Origin: GCA-2698665 sp047611265
Lineage (GTDB): Bacteria; Pseudomonadota; Gammaproteobacteria; GCA-002705445; GCA-002716945
Reading direction: 5' to 3'
Assembly: GCA_047611265.1 (NCBI GenBank)
Contig: JBLFWM010000002.1
Span: 138,131 to 202,130, forward strand
Length of the DNA: 64,000 nucleotides
The translations under genes were made by a program, and so were the position numbers. Positions 53,561 through 62,732 of this stretch are shown here, piece after piece (the first letter of the stretch is position 1; every line of letters starts with the position of its first letter). The notes below the pieces were generated by a model that was given only the letters and a program-made list of their open reading frames with translations, did not search any database and was not told the DNA's origin.

Positions 53561-54832
53561 ATGCAAAATGTTGATAAAATTATAAGTGCTAAATGGGTCT
53601 TATCTGCAAAAAATGACAACTTACTAAAAGATCATTCTGTAATTATTGAAGGGAATATTATCAAAGATATTCTTCCCTCAAAAGAAATATTAAAAAAATA
53701 TCAAACAAGTAATCATTCGGTATTAAAAAATCATATAGTGACCCCTGGCTTAATAAATAATAATATTTGCTTACCCCATATATTTTCCAGGAAATACTTA
53801 AAAAGCAATATTCCAACTACCCAAAAAAATATAAATAATAAATTATATTTAGAGTTATCAACAGAGATTGCGCTTTGCCAGATGATTAAAAATGGTATAA
53901 CAACATTTTCAGATACAAGTACTTACCCAGAAATAGTCCTTAAACAAGTTATTAAATCTGGTATAAGAGCGAATATTGGGTTACCCATATCAAGTTATAA
54001 AACTAATTGGGCAAATAAAGAGCAAGAGTATTTTAAAAAAAGTATTAGCTTTTATGATGAATATAGAAATGACCCTTCTATCAAATTATATTTAAATCTT
54101 AATGCAATTCATATGCTATCAAAACCAGGATTTGAAAAAGTTTCCCAGATAGCTAGCGAACTAGATATTCCAATCAGAATGTATTTACATGAAAACCTAG
54201 ATAAATTAAATGTATTCAAGAAAAAAAATAAACAAAGGCCAATAAAGTTTTTAGAAGAGTTAGGGTTGCTGAGTAGTTCGTTTACTGCTATGAATCCATT
54301 TCATATGACTCAATCAGATATAAATATAATGAAAAAATATAAGATGCATGTTGTGCATACTCCATCGTTAAATATTATGTCTAAAAATATTCAATGTAAT
54401 ACAAAACTTTTTTTAAAGAATAATATCAAGGTTTCTCTAGGAACTGGTGAACATACAATGGGTAGAGGCATAAATTTATTCAATGAAATGAGATTAGCTT
54501 CTATTTTATCGCGATTAAATACTAATAAGAGTGATCATTTAACACAAGCAGAGTTATTAGGGTTAATAACAAATAATGGAGCTGAGGCATTAGGACTAGA
54601 TTTTAATGTAGGAAAGCTTAAACCTAAGTATAGTGCAGATCTTATATCAATTAAAATTAATGACTTAGGCATAAGTGAACTAGATTTATACAAATGCATT
54701 GAAAATGAACTTATATCCAATAATATTGATAATGTATGGATATCAGGAAAACAGATATTAAAAGATAAAAAGCTCCTGACAATAAATGAAGATATGTTAT
54801 ATCATAAGTTTACTGAATTGATTAAAAATTAG
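53561..54832 (+). CDS. MtaD/TRZ-type amidohydrolase-fold protein, probable pseudoenzyme
   Basis: The 423-residue protein is collinear with TRZ/ATZ amidohydrolases (MtaD, deaminating methylthioadenosine or S-adenosylhomocysteine), and in Pseudomonas mtaD precedes ubiG and mupP exactly as here. Yet key residues are gone: the metal motif after P-G-L-I-N is normally H-T-H but reads N-N-I-C (67-70), and the metal-binding Asp of L-G-T-D is Gly in L-G-T-G-E-H (293-298). The third and fourth His regions (Y-L-H-E at 208-211, H-M-T-Q at 248-251) remain. A long intact frame argues against a decaying gene. ATG 53561 is preferred to the TTG at 53543. Confidence 0.82.
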   Translation: MQNVDKIISAKWVLSAKNDNLLKDHSVIIEGNIIKDILPSKEILKKYQTSNHSVLKNHIVTPGLINNNICLPHIFSRKYLKSNIPTTQKNINNKLYLELSTEIALCQMIKNGITTFSDTSTYPEIVLKQVIKSGIRANIGLPISSYKTNWANKEQEYFKKSISFYDEYRNDPSIKLYLNLNAIHMLSKPGFEKVSQIASELDIPIRMYLHENLDKLNVFKKKNKQRPIKFLEELGLLSSSFTAMNPFHMTQSDINIMKKYKMHVVHTPSLNIMSKNIQCNTKLFLKNNIKVSLGTGEHTMGRGINLFNEMRLASILSRLNTNKSDHLTQAELLGLITNNGAEALGLDFNVGKLKPKYSADLISIKINDLGISELDLYKCIENELISNNIDNVWISGKQILKDKKLLTINEDMLYHKFTELIKN

Positions 54833-54840
54833 GCTCACGT

Positions 54841-55533
54841 ATGAATGTTGATAAAAAAGAAATAGATAATTTTGATATATATGCTCATGAATGGTGGAAT
54901 AAAAGAGGTCCATACAAACTTATACATAACCTAACTCCTTTAAGAGTTGAATATATTCAAAATAATATAAATATAAAAGGATTAAATCTTCTAGATGTAG
55001 GGTGTGGTGGTGGCTTGCTTGCAGAAGAACTAACGAAAAGAGGTGCAAAAGTAACTGGGTTAGATGCATCTGAAAAAACTATTGGTATAGCAAAGCAACA
55101 TGCTAAAGAAAATAATCTTGATATTAACTATGTCTGCTCTACCCTAGAATCATATATTGAGAAAGATAAAAAGAAATATGATGGTATAATTTGCTTTGAG
55201 CTCATTGAACATGTTCCTGATCAAGAAAAACTTATTCTAGATATTTCTAAAGTTGCAAAAAAGAAATCAAAATTATTTATGTCTACAATAAATAGAAATA
55301 TTATTTCTTTTGCATTTGCAAAAGTTATTGCAGAGTATGTTTTAAAGATTGTTCCTCAAGGTACTCATCAATATGAAAAATTTATTAAACCATCTGAGCT
55401 TGCAAGATTGGTAGAATTAGCTGAATTTAAAGTTGAAGATGTTTCTGGTGTAAAACTAAATCCTATAGATTATACTTTTGCGTTATCCAGCATGACAAAG
55501 ATTAATTATTTTATGACCTCGACTAAAAAATGA
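54841..55533 (+). CDS. ubiG: Ubiquinone biosynthesis O-methyltransferase UbiG
   Basis: UbiG performs both O-methylations of ubiquinone synthesis. The 230-residue protein has the SAM motif L-L-D-V-G-C-G-G-G-L-L-A-E-E (50-63), the N-terminal F-D-I-Y-A-H-E-W-W-N and the I-E-H-V-P-D post-motif, all typical of UbiG rather than UbiE. It overlaps the next gene by four bases and implies aerobic ubiquinone metabolism. Confidence 0.95.
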   Translation: MNVDKKEIDNFDIYAHEWWNKRGPYKLIHNLTPLRVEYIQNNINIKGLNLLDVGCGGGLLAEELTKRGAKVTGLDASEKTIGIAKQHAKENNLDINYVCSTLESYIEKDKKKYDGIICFELIEHVPDQEKLILDISKVAKKKSKLFMSTINRNIISFAFAKVIAEYVLKIVPQGTHQYEKFIKPSELARLVELAEFKVEDVSGVKLNPIDYTFALSSMTKINYFMTSTKK

Positions 55534-56192
55534 ATAAAAAAATAGAATGTATATTATTTGATTTGGATGGAACATTTGCTGATACATCAAAAGATATGTG
55601 TGATGCACTCAATACTATTTTAACTGAAAAGAAATTTACTAATGTAAATTGCAAAGAATTAAAACTGCATATATCTAAGGGAGCTGTTGGTATTATAGAT
55701 TATGCTTCTAAGATTAATGGGCGTTCTATTGACTCATCTCTAATGAGAGCTGAATTTTTACAGGAGTATTCTGATAATACTTTCGTCCATACAAAAATGG
55801 TGGATGGTATTGCAGAGCTAATAAAGAATATTGAGAAGAAGAATATTAAATGGGGAATAGTTACAAATAAACATTCAAAATATGTCAATAAAATACTTAA
55901 AGGTTTAACAATCAGTGAAGACGTCAAGTGTCTAGTTACTGGTGACATGTTGGAAGAAACCAAGCCTAGCCCCGAAGGTTTATTGAAAGCCATTGAAATA
56001 GCAGGCGTGAATGCCGAAAACACTATTTATATAGGCGACGACGAAAGGGACATTATTGCAGGAAAAAGAGCAGGCATGTTTACAGTAGCTGCAGACTTTG
56101 GTTTTATTGGACCTGACAAAGATATTCATTCCTGGGATGCTGACATAAATATTAATAAACCCGCAGATCTTATTAAAATATTATCTTTATAG
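55530..56192 (+). CDS. HAD phosphatase, MupP or phosphoglycolate phosphatase
   Basis: A 220-residue HAD-family phosphatase with motif I F-D-L-D-G-T (9-14), a helical cap, motif III lysine in E-T-K-P-S-P-E and motif IV G-D-D-E-R-D. Sequence alone would give Gph. The ubiG neighbour position is that of MupP, the N-acetylmuramate-6-phosphate phosphatase of peptidoglycan recycling in Pseudomonas; I favour MupP from context. The gene ends 61 bp from the convergent ytoQ. Confidence 0.85.
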   Translation: MNKKIECILFDLDGTFADTSKDMCDALNTILTEKKFTNVNCKELKLHISKGAVGIIDYASKINGRSIDSSLMRAEFLQEYSDNTFVHTKMVDGIAELIKNIEKKNIKWGIVTNKHSKYVNKILKGLTISEDVKCLVTGDMLEETKPSPEGLLKAIEIAGVNAENTIYIGDDERDIIAGKRAGMFTVAADFGFIGPDKDIHSWDADININKPADLIKILSL

Positions 56193-56253
56193 AAATCATA
56201 AAAGAAGTTTTCAATGAAAAATTATTCTACTATGGCTGAATTATTATTCTCTA

Positions 56254-56700
56254 TCAAAGTGATCCATCTAAAAGATACTTTAATATCTTAACAACCTGGT
56301 GCTGGTCTTTTGCAACTGCAGATGCAGACGCGTCTACTTCTTTAAGAGCATGCTGGTGTTCATCACCATGAATAACAATAATAGATTTATTCAATGCTGA
56401 AGCATAACCTGCATCAAAAGCAGCATTCCATTGTTTATATTTCTCTCCAAATTTTACAACTACCACATCACTATCCTTTATAGATTTTTTAGTTTTAATA
56501 GAATTAATGCTTGCGCCTTTATTATCTTTCCAAAAGTTTTTTTCCTCAGCTCCAAGAATTTCAACTCCACAGTTATCTGAAGACTCATGGTTTGTGTTTG
56601 GCGAAGAAAACTTAATACTTAAATCTTCTTTATTACATAGTTTAATAATTTCTTCTCTCCAATCACTATGAATCTCTCCTGACAAATATACATTTAACAT
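56254..56700 (-). CDS. YtoQ family protein
   Basis: A 148-residue soluble protein with the YtoQ-family layout: start L-N-V-Y-L-S-G-E-I-H-S-D-W-R-E-E-I, then F-S-S-P-N-T-N-H-E-S-S, D-V-V-V-V-K-F-G-E-K-Y-K-Q-W-N-A-A-F-D-A-G-Y and the end D-Q-H-Q-V-V. The fold resembles nucleoside 2-deoxyribosyltransferases (Y-L-S-G start, A-F-D-A-G-Y-A), but the function is unknown. It follows the YkuD gene by 21 bases. Confidence 0.85.
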   Translation of the reverse strand: MLNVYLSGEIHSDWREEIIKLCNKEDLSIKFSSPNTNHESSDNCGVEILGAEEKNFWKDNKGASINSIKTKKSIKDSDVVVVKFGEKYKQWNAAFDAGYASALNKSIIVIHGDEHQHALKEVDASASAVAKDQHQVVKILKYLLDGSL

Positions 56701-56721
56701 TTAACACTCTCCTTTGTTTTG

Positions 56722-57321
56722 TTAGTTATCATCTTCATTAGCTATAAGCACAGGCATGCTTACAAATGTATTATCAAATAACTCAATTACATCATCATTA
56801 TTCATTCTAACGCATCCATGAGAATCTGGGGTACCAATTTTATCTTCATGCGCTGTTCCATGTATATAAATATAACGTGAATAACTATCAATGTTATCAC
56901 CTTTGTTTACCCCATCTTCATGACCTTTGAGCCATAATATTCTGGAAGTAATTACATCATCATGTGTTGCAAAATGTTCATTACGTATATCAGTATTCTC
57001 AGGGAGATCTAGATCAGCTAGTGTAAGATTATTCACGAGAGTTCTTCTGCCTTTAAATATAGTCATTTTAGGCATGTCTTCACCAATTTTATCAGCTATA
57101 TAATGAAGCCCTGGTGGTGTTTTAAAAGAATCATTTTCATTCCCAAGACCAAACTTTGATGTAGATACAGGGTAAGAAAATATAGCGACACCTTTTGAAA
57201 TTAAAAAAAGTATTTGCTTGGACGGTATCACTAGAATATATTTTTCTGAATTTATAGAGGGGAATCTCTCGGTGAAGATCTTACCTGTTGCTTTTTTTAT
57301 TAAAAGCTCAGTATCTGACAT
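56722..57321 (-). CDS. YkuD-domain L,D-transpeptidase/carboxypeptidase without signal peptide
   Basis: The YkuD catalytic motif is intact (I-H-G-T-A 153-157; S-H168-G-C170-V-R-M). Most YkuD enzymes crosslink peptidoglycan in the periplasm, but this 199-residue protein begins with a charged stretch and has no signal peptide or anchor; the only early hydrophobic run (29-50) is a beta-strand region of the domain. It may be cytoplasmic, like the L,D-carboxypeptidase ElsL of Acinetobacter that trims recycled muropeptides. That role is inference. It starts after purF. Confidence 0.85.
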   Translation of the reverse strand: MSDTELLIKKATGKIFTERFPSINSEKYILVIPSKQILFLISKGVAIFSYPVSTSKFGLGNENDSFKTPPGLHYIADKIGEDMPKMTIFKGRRTLVNNLTLADLDLPENTDIRNEHFATHDDVITSRILWLKGHEDGVNKGDNIDSYSRYIYIHGTAHEDKIGTPDSHGCVRMNNDDVIELFDNTFVSMPVLIANEDDN

Positions 57322-57324
57322 TTC

Positions 57325-58830
57325 CTAATACACCATAACATCATCATCCGAATCTGCAGGGTTTTTATTTTTAGCATCATCATTCCGAAGATCATCAAGC
57401 TTCTTGAGATATTCTTCTGTTACATCGTTTGTCACATATTTGCCATCAAAACAAGATGCATCAAAATCTTTTACTATAGATCCTGAATCTTTAACTGATT
57501 TAATTAAGTCAGACAAGTCTTGATAGATAAGTTTGTCAGCTCCTATTAAATCAGATATTTCTTTTTCTGTTCTACCGTCAGCAGCAAATTCATTGCTAGC
57601 CGGCATATCAATTCCATATACATTAGGATATTTAACTGCTGGTGCGGCAGATGCCATGTATACTTTTTTTGCTCCAGCTTCTCTTGCCATATCAATAATT
57701 TGTTTAGATGTAGTACCGCGTACTATAGAGTCATCAACCAATAATACATTTTTTCCTTTAAATTCAGATGCGATAGCATTTAGTTTTCTTCTTACAGACT
57801 TAGCTCGCTGAGCCTGTTCAGGCATTATAAAGGTTCTTCCAATATATCTATTTTTAATAAAGCCTTCTCTGAAAGGCACTTTAAGCGATACAGATAGTTC
57901 TAATGCAGATATTCGACTAGTATCAGGTATTGGCATAACAACATCAATATCATGATCTTTCCAAGTTCTAAGAATTTTTTTAGCAAGATTTTGCCCCATT
58001 TTCATACGAGCAGTATAAACTGATATGCCGTCAATAATTGAATCGGGTCTAGCAAAATAGACATATTCAAATATGCATGGAGTATGACTAGTATCTTCAG
58101 TGCATAATCTTGAGTGAATATTACCATCAATGTCTACAAAAATTGCTTCTCCAGGCATAATGTCTCTTTCAAGTTTAAATCCTGCGCTATCAAGAGCTAC
58201 AGATTCTGATGCAATCATTGTTTCTGTTTTTCCATCTACTTCTTTAGTACCAAAGCATAATGGTCTAATTCCCATTGGATCACGGAATGCAACAATACCT
58301 CTGTCAGATATTAATGTGACAACAGCATATGCTCCTTTTACTCTACGATGAACACCTGCTACTGCATAAAATACATCATCCGGGGTAAAAGTTTCTTTAC
58401 TATGTAAGTGCAACTCATGTGCAAAAATATTCAATAGAATCTCTGAGTCTGATTTAGTATTAATATGTCTTAAGTCTTCAGAAAAAAGATTATTTTTTAA
58501 TTCTGCAGAATTTATAAGATTTCCATTATGTGCCAGGCCTATTCCATAAGGAGAGTTTACATAAAATGGTTGTGCTTCTGAGGAACTATCAGCTTGGCCA
58601 GCAGTTGGATATCTGACATGACCAATACCCAGCTTTCCTTTAAGTCTTGCAATGTGACGAGCATCAAAGCCATCTCGTACTAATCCTAGCGATTTCCTGA
58701 GAGTTATTTTTCCTTCATGATTGGTAAGAATTCCAGATGCGTCTTGGCCACGATGCTGAAGTACTGTCAGCGATTCGTAAATATCACGAACTACATTATT
58801 TGTCCCATAAACAGCAACTATTCCGCACAT
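57325..58830 (-). CDS. purF: Amidophosphoribosyltransferase PurF
   Basis: PurF makes phosphoribosylamine from PRPP and glutamine, the first purine step. The 501-residue enzyme has the N-terminal nucleophile Cys2 (M-C-G-I-V-A-V-Y-G), which is exposed by Met removal, an Ntn glutaminase domain, and the phosphoribosyltransferase motif L-V-D-D-S-I-V-R-G-T-T. No propeptide. cvpA-purF is conserved. Confidence 0.97.
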   Translation of the reverse strand: MCGIVAVYGTNNVVRDIYESLTVLQHRGQDASGILTNHEGKITLRKSLGLVRDGFDARHIARLKGKLGIGHVRYPTAGQADSSSEAQPFYVNSPYGIGLAHNGNLINSAELKNNLFSEDLRHINTKSDSEILLNIFAHELHLHSKETFTPDDVFYAVAGVHRRVKGAYAVVTLISDRGIVAFRDPMGIRPLCFGTKEVDGKTETMIASESVALDSAGFKLERDIMPGEAIFVDIDGNIHSRLCTEDTSHTPCIFEYVYFARPDSIIDGISVYTARMKMGQNLAKKILRTWKDHDIDVVMPIPDTSRISALELSVSLKVPFREGFIKNRYIGRTFIMPEQAQRAKSVRRKLNAIASEFKGKNVLLVDDSIVRGTTSKQIIDMAREAGAKKVYMASAAPAVKYPNVYGIDMPASNEFAADGRTEKEISDLIGADKLIYQDLSDLIKSVKDSGSIVKDFDASCFDGKYVTNDVTEEYLKKLDDLRNDDAKNKNPADSDDDVMVY

Positions 58831-58840
58831 ATGCTATATC

Positions 58841-59332
58841 TTATATTTTTAATTCCAAACTATCAAAGAGTGAATTGCCCGTTTGCGCATATTTTTCCAA
58901 AAAAGCCTGGATAATCGGCATAAATTGAGAGTCTTCTATCAGATAATAGTTTTTCATATCTGTTTGATAGATTATAAATACAAAAAAAGTTAAAAAAACA
59001 AAACCTTTGAGAGAACCAAATATTAACCCAAAGACTTTATTATAATTATATAAACCAACAATATTGATAATTTTTGAAAATATAAAGCCTAAAATAGCCG
59101 CAACGATAAACGTAATTATAAAAATAGTGATGATTGTTAATATTGAAGAAATCTGATCAGACAAAACATAGTTATTTATTAATTCAGAAGGTATATGAAA
59201 ATATTTTATGGATAAGTATACCGAAGATACCCATATGACTAATGAAACAATTTCAGATGCAAACCCTTTTAAAAAACCTCTGATTGCCCAAAAAACTAAA
59301 AATAGAAGTATTGTAATATCTAAAGCTGACAT
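58841..59332 (-). CDS. cvpA: CvpA family membrane protein
   Basis: CvpA is an inner-membrane protein tied to envelope stress tolerance and colicin V export. The 163-residue protein has four transmembrane segments with the start D-I-T-I-L-L-F-L and the G-F-L-K-G-F-A-S-E-I loop. It shares one base with the upstream SPOR gene and precedes purF. Confidence 0.92.
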   Translation of the reverse strand: MSALDITILLFLVFWAIRGFLKGFASEIVSLVIWVSSVYLSIKYFHIPSELINNYVLSDQISSILTIITIFIITFIVAAILGFIFSKIINIVGLYNYNKVFGLIFGSLKGFVFLTFFVFIIYQTDMKNYYLIEDSQFMPIIQAFLEKYAQTGNSLFDSLELKI

Positions 59333-59775
59333 TAATTATTTAATCTCTCAATATTTCCAGAATAGTTCAAAGAGTTCTTAATTTTAAGAGCTATATTTTC
59401 TGCCATTTGCTTATCAACAAATGGGCCTATTGCAATAGACCCAGTATTTTTTTTGGAGCTTAAATTAATAATTGAAGTTATTCCTATTTTTTTTAAGTTA
59501 TTCGAGAAATTACTAATTAGTTTTTCTGAAGTTATACTCGGAAATGCTATTACCCATGACTCAGAGATTATTTGCTTCAAAGGTATATCGTCAGAAAATT
59601 CTATATCCTTATACTTGGTTATTTGTACTGAATTATTTTCTATATTATTTTCAGGTATATTTAAAGAATAAGTGATCTTGTTGAAATTATAGATATAATT
59701 TATTACTGGTATATAAAAAATATATCCTGGAATAAATAATAAAGTGAAAACTAGGTATGTATTTTTTAATTTCAT
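59332..59775 (-). CDS. SPOR-domain (DedD-like) membrane protein
   Basis: A 147-residue protein with an N-terminal membrane anchor (about 6-26) and a C-terminal SPOR-like domain (about 65-145), whose beta strand I-A-I-G-P-F-V-D-K-Q-M-A-E matches the conserved V-x-x-G-P-F. SPOR domains bind denuded glycan at the division septum. The position folC-dedD-cvpA-purF supports DedD, but it is shorter than E. coli DedD (220) because the linker is reduced. Confidence 0.82.
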   Translation of the reverse strand: MKLKNTYLVFTLLFIPGYIFYIPVINYIYNFNKITYSLNIPENNIENNSVQITKYKDIEFSDDIPLKQIISESWVIAFPSITSEKLISNFSNNLKKIGITSIINLSSKKNTGSIAIGPFVDKQMAENIALKIKNSLNYSGNIERLNN

Positions 59776-61067
59776 TAAATAATATCTTTTCTGTTACTTA
59801 TTAACTCATAATAATCCAAGAACTCAGAAACAGTATAAAATGAACCATAGACTATAAGCCGGTCATTTTTACCTAAAGATGCAATGGCCTGAGAGCAAGC
59901 TTTATTAATACTATCAAATGTTTCAATATCTTTCTGATTAATTGTGCTAGCCATTCTTGCTTTAATCTCGTCTGAATTCATTCCTCGGTCACTATTTATT
60001 GTACCGCAGTACCATTTATCAACATTATTTATCATTGGCTTAATTAAACTATATACGTCTTTATCTTTTAATACACCAATAACCGCAATAGTATTTTTTT
60101 TACTTTCCTTGTTAAGATTATCCATTAACTTCTCAGCAGAGTCAGCGTTATGAGCAACATCAATAATAATTTCAGGATCTGAAGATATCTTTTGGTATCT
60201 CCCCGTTAATGATATGTTGGCAATACCATTATTTAATAATTGAGTATTTTCAAGAATAGTTGGCTCTATAAGTTCTAATGCTTGTAATGCAGCTGCCGCA
60301 TGATTATATTGAAAATCACCTCTTAATGGCAATAAAGGTAAAACTAACTCCTTTCCAAGATTACTTTTCCAAGTCCATGTATTATCTGAAATCTTTGTAA
60401 AAAAATCATTTTGATTATATAAAAAGTTAGAACCATTTTTTTTCGCATAACTTAATAAAACAGAAGGAGGACTCTGGTCAGCATAAATACAAGGTGCGAA
60501 TGGTCTCATTACGCCGGCCTTCTCTAAAGCAATACTATCTATTGTAGTGCCTAGAAACTCAGTATGATCTATACCTATAGAGGTAATAATTGATAAAGTT
60601 GAATCAATAATATTTGTAGCATCAAGTCTGCCACCTAACCCAACCTCAAGCACAACATAATCTAGATTTTTTTTACTAAACAAGTAAAAGGCAGTTAAAG
60701 TTGCAAATTCAAAATATGTTAAGGTTGTTTCGCCTCGTAATTTATCAATTATTTTAAATGATTCTATTAACTCAGCAGATGTTACCTCTTCTTTGTTTAT
60801 CTTAATTCTTTCATTATATCGTTTTATATGAGGTGATGTAAAAGTTCCAATAGAAAATTTACTTTCAAATAGAATACTTTCTAATATTGCTACGGTAGAA
60901 CCTTTACCATTTGTTCCAGCCACAATAATAACTTTATCAGCTATGCTTTTGATATCTAGCTTTTCATATACTGATTTAATACGTTCTAATTTAAAATCAA
61001 TATTTTGAGGATGGAGTGTCTGTTGCCAATCAAGCCACTCTTGTAAGTTACTTGGATATTCTTTCAC
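59775..61067 (-). CDS. folC: Dihydrofolate/folylpolyglutamate synthase FolC
   Basis: FolC makes dihydrofolate and adds glutamates to folates. The 430-residue Mur-ligase-like protein has the P-loop A-G-T-N-G-K-G-S-T (51-59), L-E-V-G-L-G-G-R-L-D-A-T and V-A-H-N-x-x-S. It starts at GTG 61067 and overlaps accD by 20 bases. Confidence 0.95.
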   Translation of the reverse strand: MKEYPSNLQEWLDWQQTLHPQNIDFKLERIKSVYEKLDIKSIADKVIIVAGTNGKGSTVAILESILFESKFSIGTFTSPHIKRYNERIKINKEEVTSAELIESFKIIDKLRGETTLTYFEFATLTAFYLFSKKNLDYVVLEVGLGGRLDATNIIDSTLSIITSIGIDHTEFLGTTIDSIALEKAGVMRPFAPCIYADQSPPSVLLSYAKKNGSNFLYNQNDFFTKISDNTWTWKSNLGKELVLPLLPLRGDFQYNHAAAALQALELIEPTILENTQLLNNGIANISLTGRYQKISSDPEIIIDVAHNADSAEKLMDNLNKESKKNTIAVIGVLKDKDVYSLIKPMINNVDKWYCGTINSDRGMNSDEIKARMASTINQKDIETFDSINKACSQAIASLGKNDRLIVYGSFYTVSEFLDYYELISNRKDII

Positions 61068-61923
61068 TATTATAGTTACTCATCAAGGATGAAATAATTT
61101 CAGCTAATTTAGCTTTCTGATTATTTCTATCTAATATAAAATCTATTGCACCATGGTCTTGTAAAAACTCACTTCTCTGAAACCCATCCGGCAGTTTTTC
61201 CCCAACAGTTTGTTCAATGACTCTTGGGCCTGCAAAACCAATAAGTGCATTAGGCTCGCCTATGTTAATATCACCCAGCATAGCTAAACTAGCAGATACA
61301 CCACCCATGGTAGGATCTGTTAAAACAGAAATATACGGTAAACCTTTTTGGGATAAATCATTTAATGCTGCACTCGTTTTCGCCATTTGAAATAAAGAAA
61401 ATAATGATTCTTGCATTCTAGCTCCGCCACTAGCAGAAAAACAAACAAGAGGTTTTTTTTCTTCAATACATTTTTTTACAGCTAAAGAGAATTTCTCGCC
61501 GACCACTGAACCCATTGACCCACCAAAGAATGAATATTCAAATATACATACAATTGCGGGAATTTTATTTATGCTACCTTTAAAAACCAGCATTGCATCT
61601 TTTTCACCAGTTCTTTTTTGGGTAGATAATAATTTATCTTTATACTTCTCTTTATCTTTAAAATTCAGCATATCCACTGGCATGATATTATCAAATATCT
61701 CTATCCTATCTTCAGAATCTAGAATAATATCAGCTCTTTTACGTGCTGATATCCGTCCATGATTATTACATTTTGGACATACGTTAAGATTTTTTTCAAA
61801 TTCTGCTCTATATATGACAGCATCACAATTAAGACACTTGTGCCATAAGCCTTCAGGAACAGAACCTTTGCTCTCTTTCTCTGCTCTTATTCTTGATGGT
61901 AATATTTTATCTAACCAGCTCAT
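61048..61923 (-). CDS. accD: Acetyl-CoA carboxylase carboxyltransferase beta subunit
   Basis: AccD and AccA transfer CO2 to acetyl-CoA for fatty acid synthesis. The 291-residue protein starts M-S-W-L-D-K-I-L-P, has a four-cysteine zinc finger (C-L-N-C, C-P-K-C near 30-55) that also binds its mRNA in E. coli, and the crotonase-fold F-S-A-S-G-G-A-R-M-Q-E. It overlaps trpA by four bases. Confidence 0.97.
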   Translation of the reverse strand: MSWLDKILPSRIRAEKESKGSVPEGLWHKCLNCDAVIYRAEFEKNLNVCPKCNNHGRISARKRADIILDSEDRIEIFDNIMPVDMLNFKDKEKYKDKLLSTQKRTGEKDAMLVFKGSINKIPAIVCIFEYSFFGGSMGSVVGEKFSLAVKKCIEEKKPLVCFSASGGARMQESLFSLFQMAKTSAALNDLSQKGLPYISVLTDPTMGGVSASLAMLGDINIGEPNALIGFAGPRVIEQTVGEKLPDGFQRSEFLQDHGAIDFILDRNNQKAKLAEIISSLMSNYNSERISK

Positions 61924-62732
61924 TTTTCACCTATGCTCTTATTTATGCTCACTAAAAATGACTTTATCTTTTTATACATTGCCGTCTTATTATCCATATA
62001 TTTCTCAATTAATTCTACTATAGAACTACCAATAATTATACCATCAGAAAACTTTCCAATATTTTTAGCAGTAATTCCATTTTTTATACCAAAACCAACC
62101 GTGACTGGAATACTACCTCTGGATAGCTTCCTGATATGGTCTACACTTTTTTTAATTGGCTTAAAATCTACAATAGATGAGCCCGTTATCCCTTTTATTG
62201 AAACATAATATAGGTAACCAGTAGAATATTTAATTATCTTTTTTAATCTTTTATCCTCTGTGGTGGGTGATGCTAAAAATATTTGACACAAATTATTCTT
62301 AACTAAAGACTTATTGATTTCCTCTGATTCTTCTGGAGGAGAATCTACGAGTAAAACACCATCTACTCCTTTATTCTTAGCTTGTATTGCAAATTTATTG
62401 TAACCCATTCTTTCTATTGGATTCATATAGCCCATTAAAACCAAAGGTGTTTTTTGATTATTTTTTCTAAAAGCCTCAACAACTTTTAAAACATCTAATA
62501 ATGAGACATTCTTCTTTAAAGCTCTTTCTACACCTTTTTGTATTGTAGGTCCATCAGCTATTGGATCTGTAAATGGAACACCTAGCTCTATAAGATCTAC
62601 CCCTGATTCTACCATTAAATTCATTATCTTTAATGTAGAGCTTAAATCAGGATCACCGCAAACTAAATATGTAATAAAAGCAGTTCTTTTACTTTTCTTT
62701 TGTTCCAAAAAAAGTTGGTTAATTCTATTCAC
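61920..62732 (-). CDS. trpA: Tryptophan synthase alpha subunit
   Basis: TrpA cleaves indole-3-glycerol phosphate and channels indole to TrpB. The 270-residue TIM barrel has catalytic E49 and D60 (L-I-E-L-G-V-P-F-T-D-P-I-A-D-G) and the phosphate site G-F-G-I-K. It starts at GTG 62732, overlapping trpB by four bases. Confidence 0.96.
   Translation of the reverse strand: MNRINQLFLEQKKSKRTAFITYLVCGDPDLSSTLKIMNLMVESGVDLIELGVPFTDPIADGPTIQKGVERALKKNVSLLDVLKVVEAFRKNNQKTPLVLMGYMNPIERMGYNKFAIQAKNKGVDGVLLVDSPPEESEEINKSLVKNNLCQIFLASPTTEDKRLKKIIKYSTGYLYYVSIKGITGSSIVDFKPIKKSVDHIRKLSRGSIPVTVGFGIKNGITAKNIGKFSDGIIIGSSIVELIEKYMDNKTAMYKKIKSFLVSINKSIGEK

Noticed and set aside
56193..56253. TTTTC-AAT-GAAAA hairpin between mupP and ytoQ as a terminator
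   Set aside because: Stem of five A/T-rich pairs without a following T run; too weak to call.
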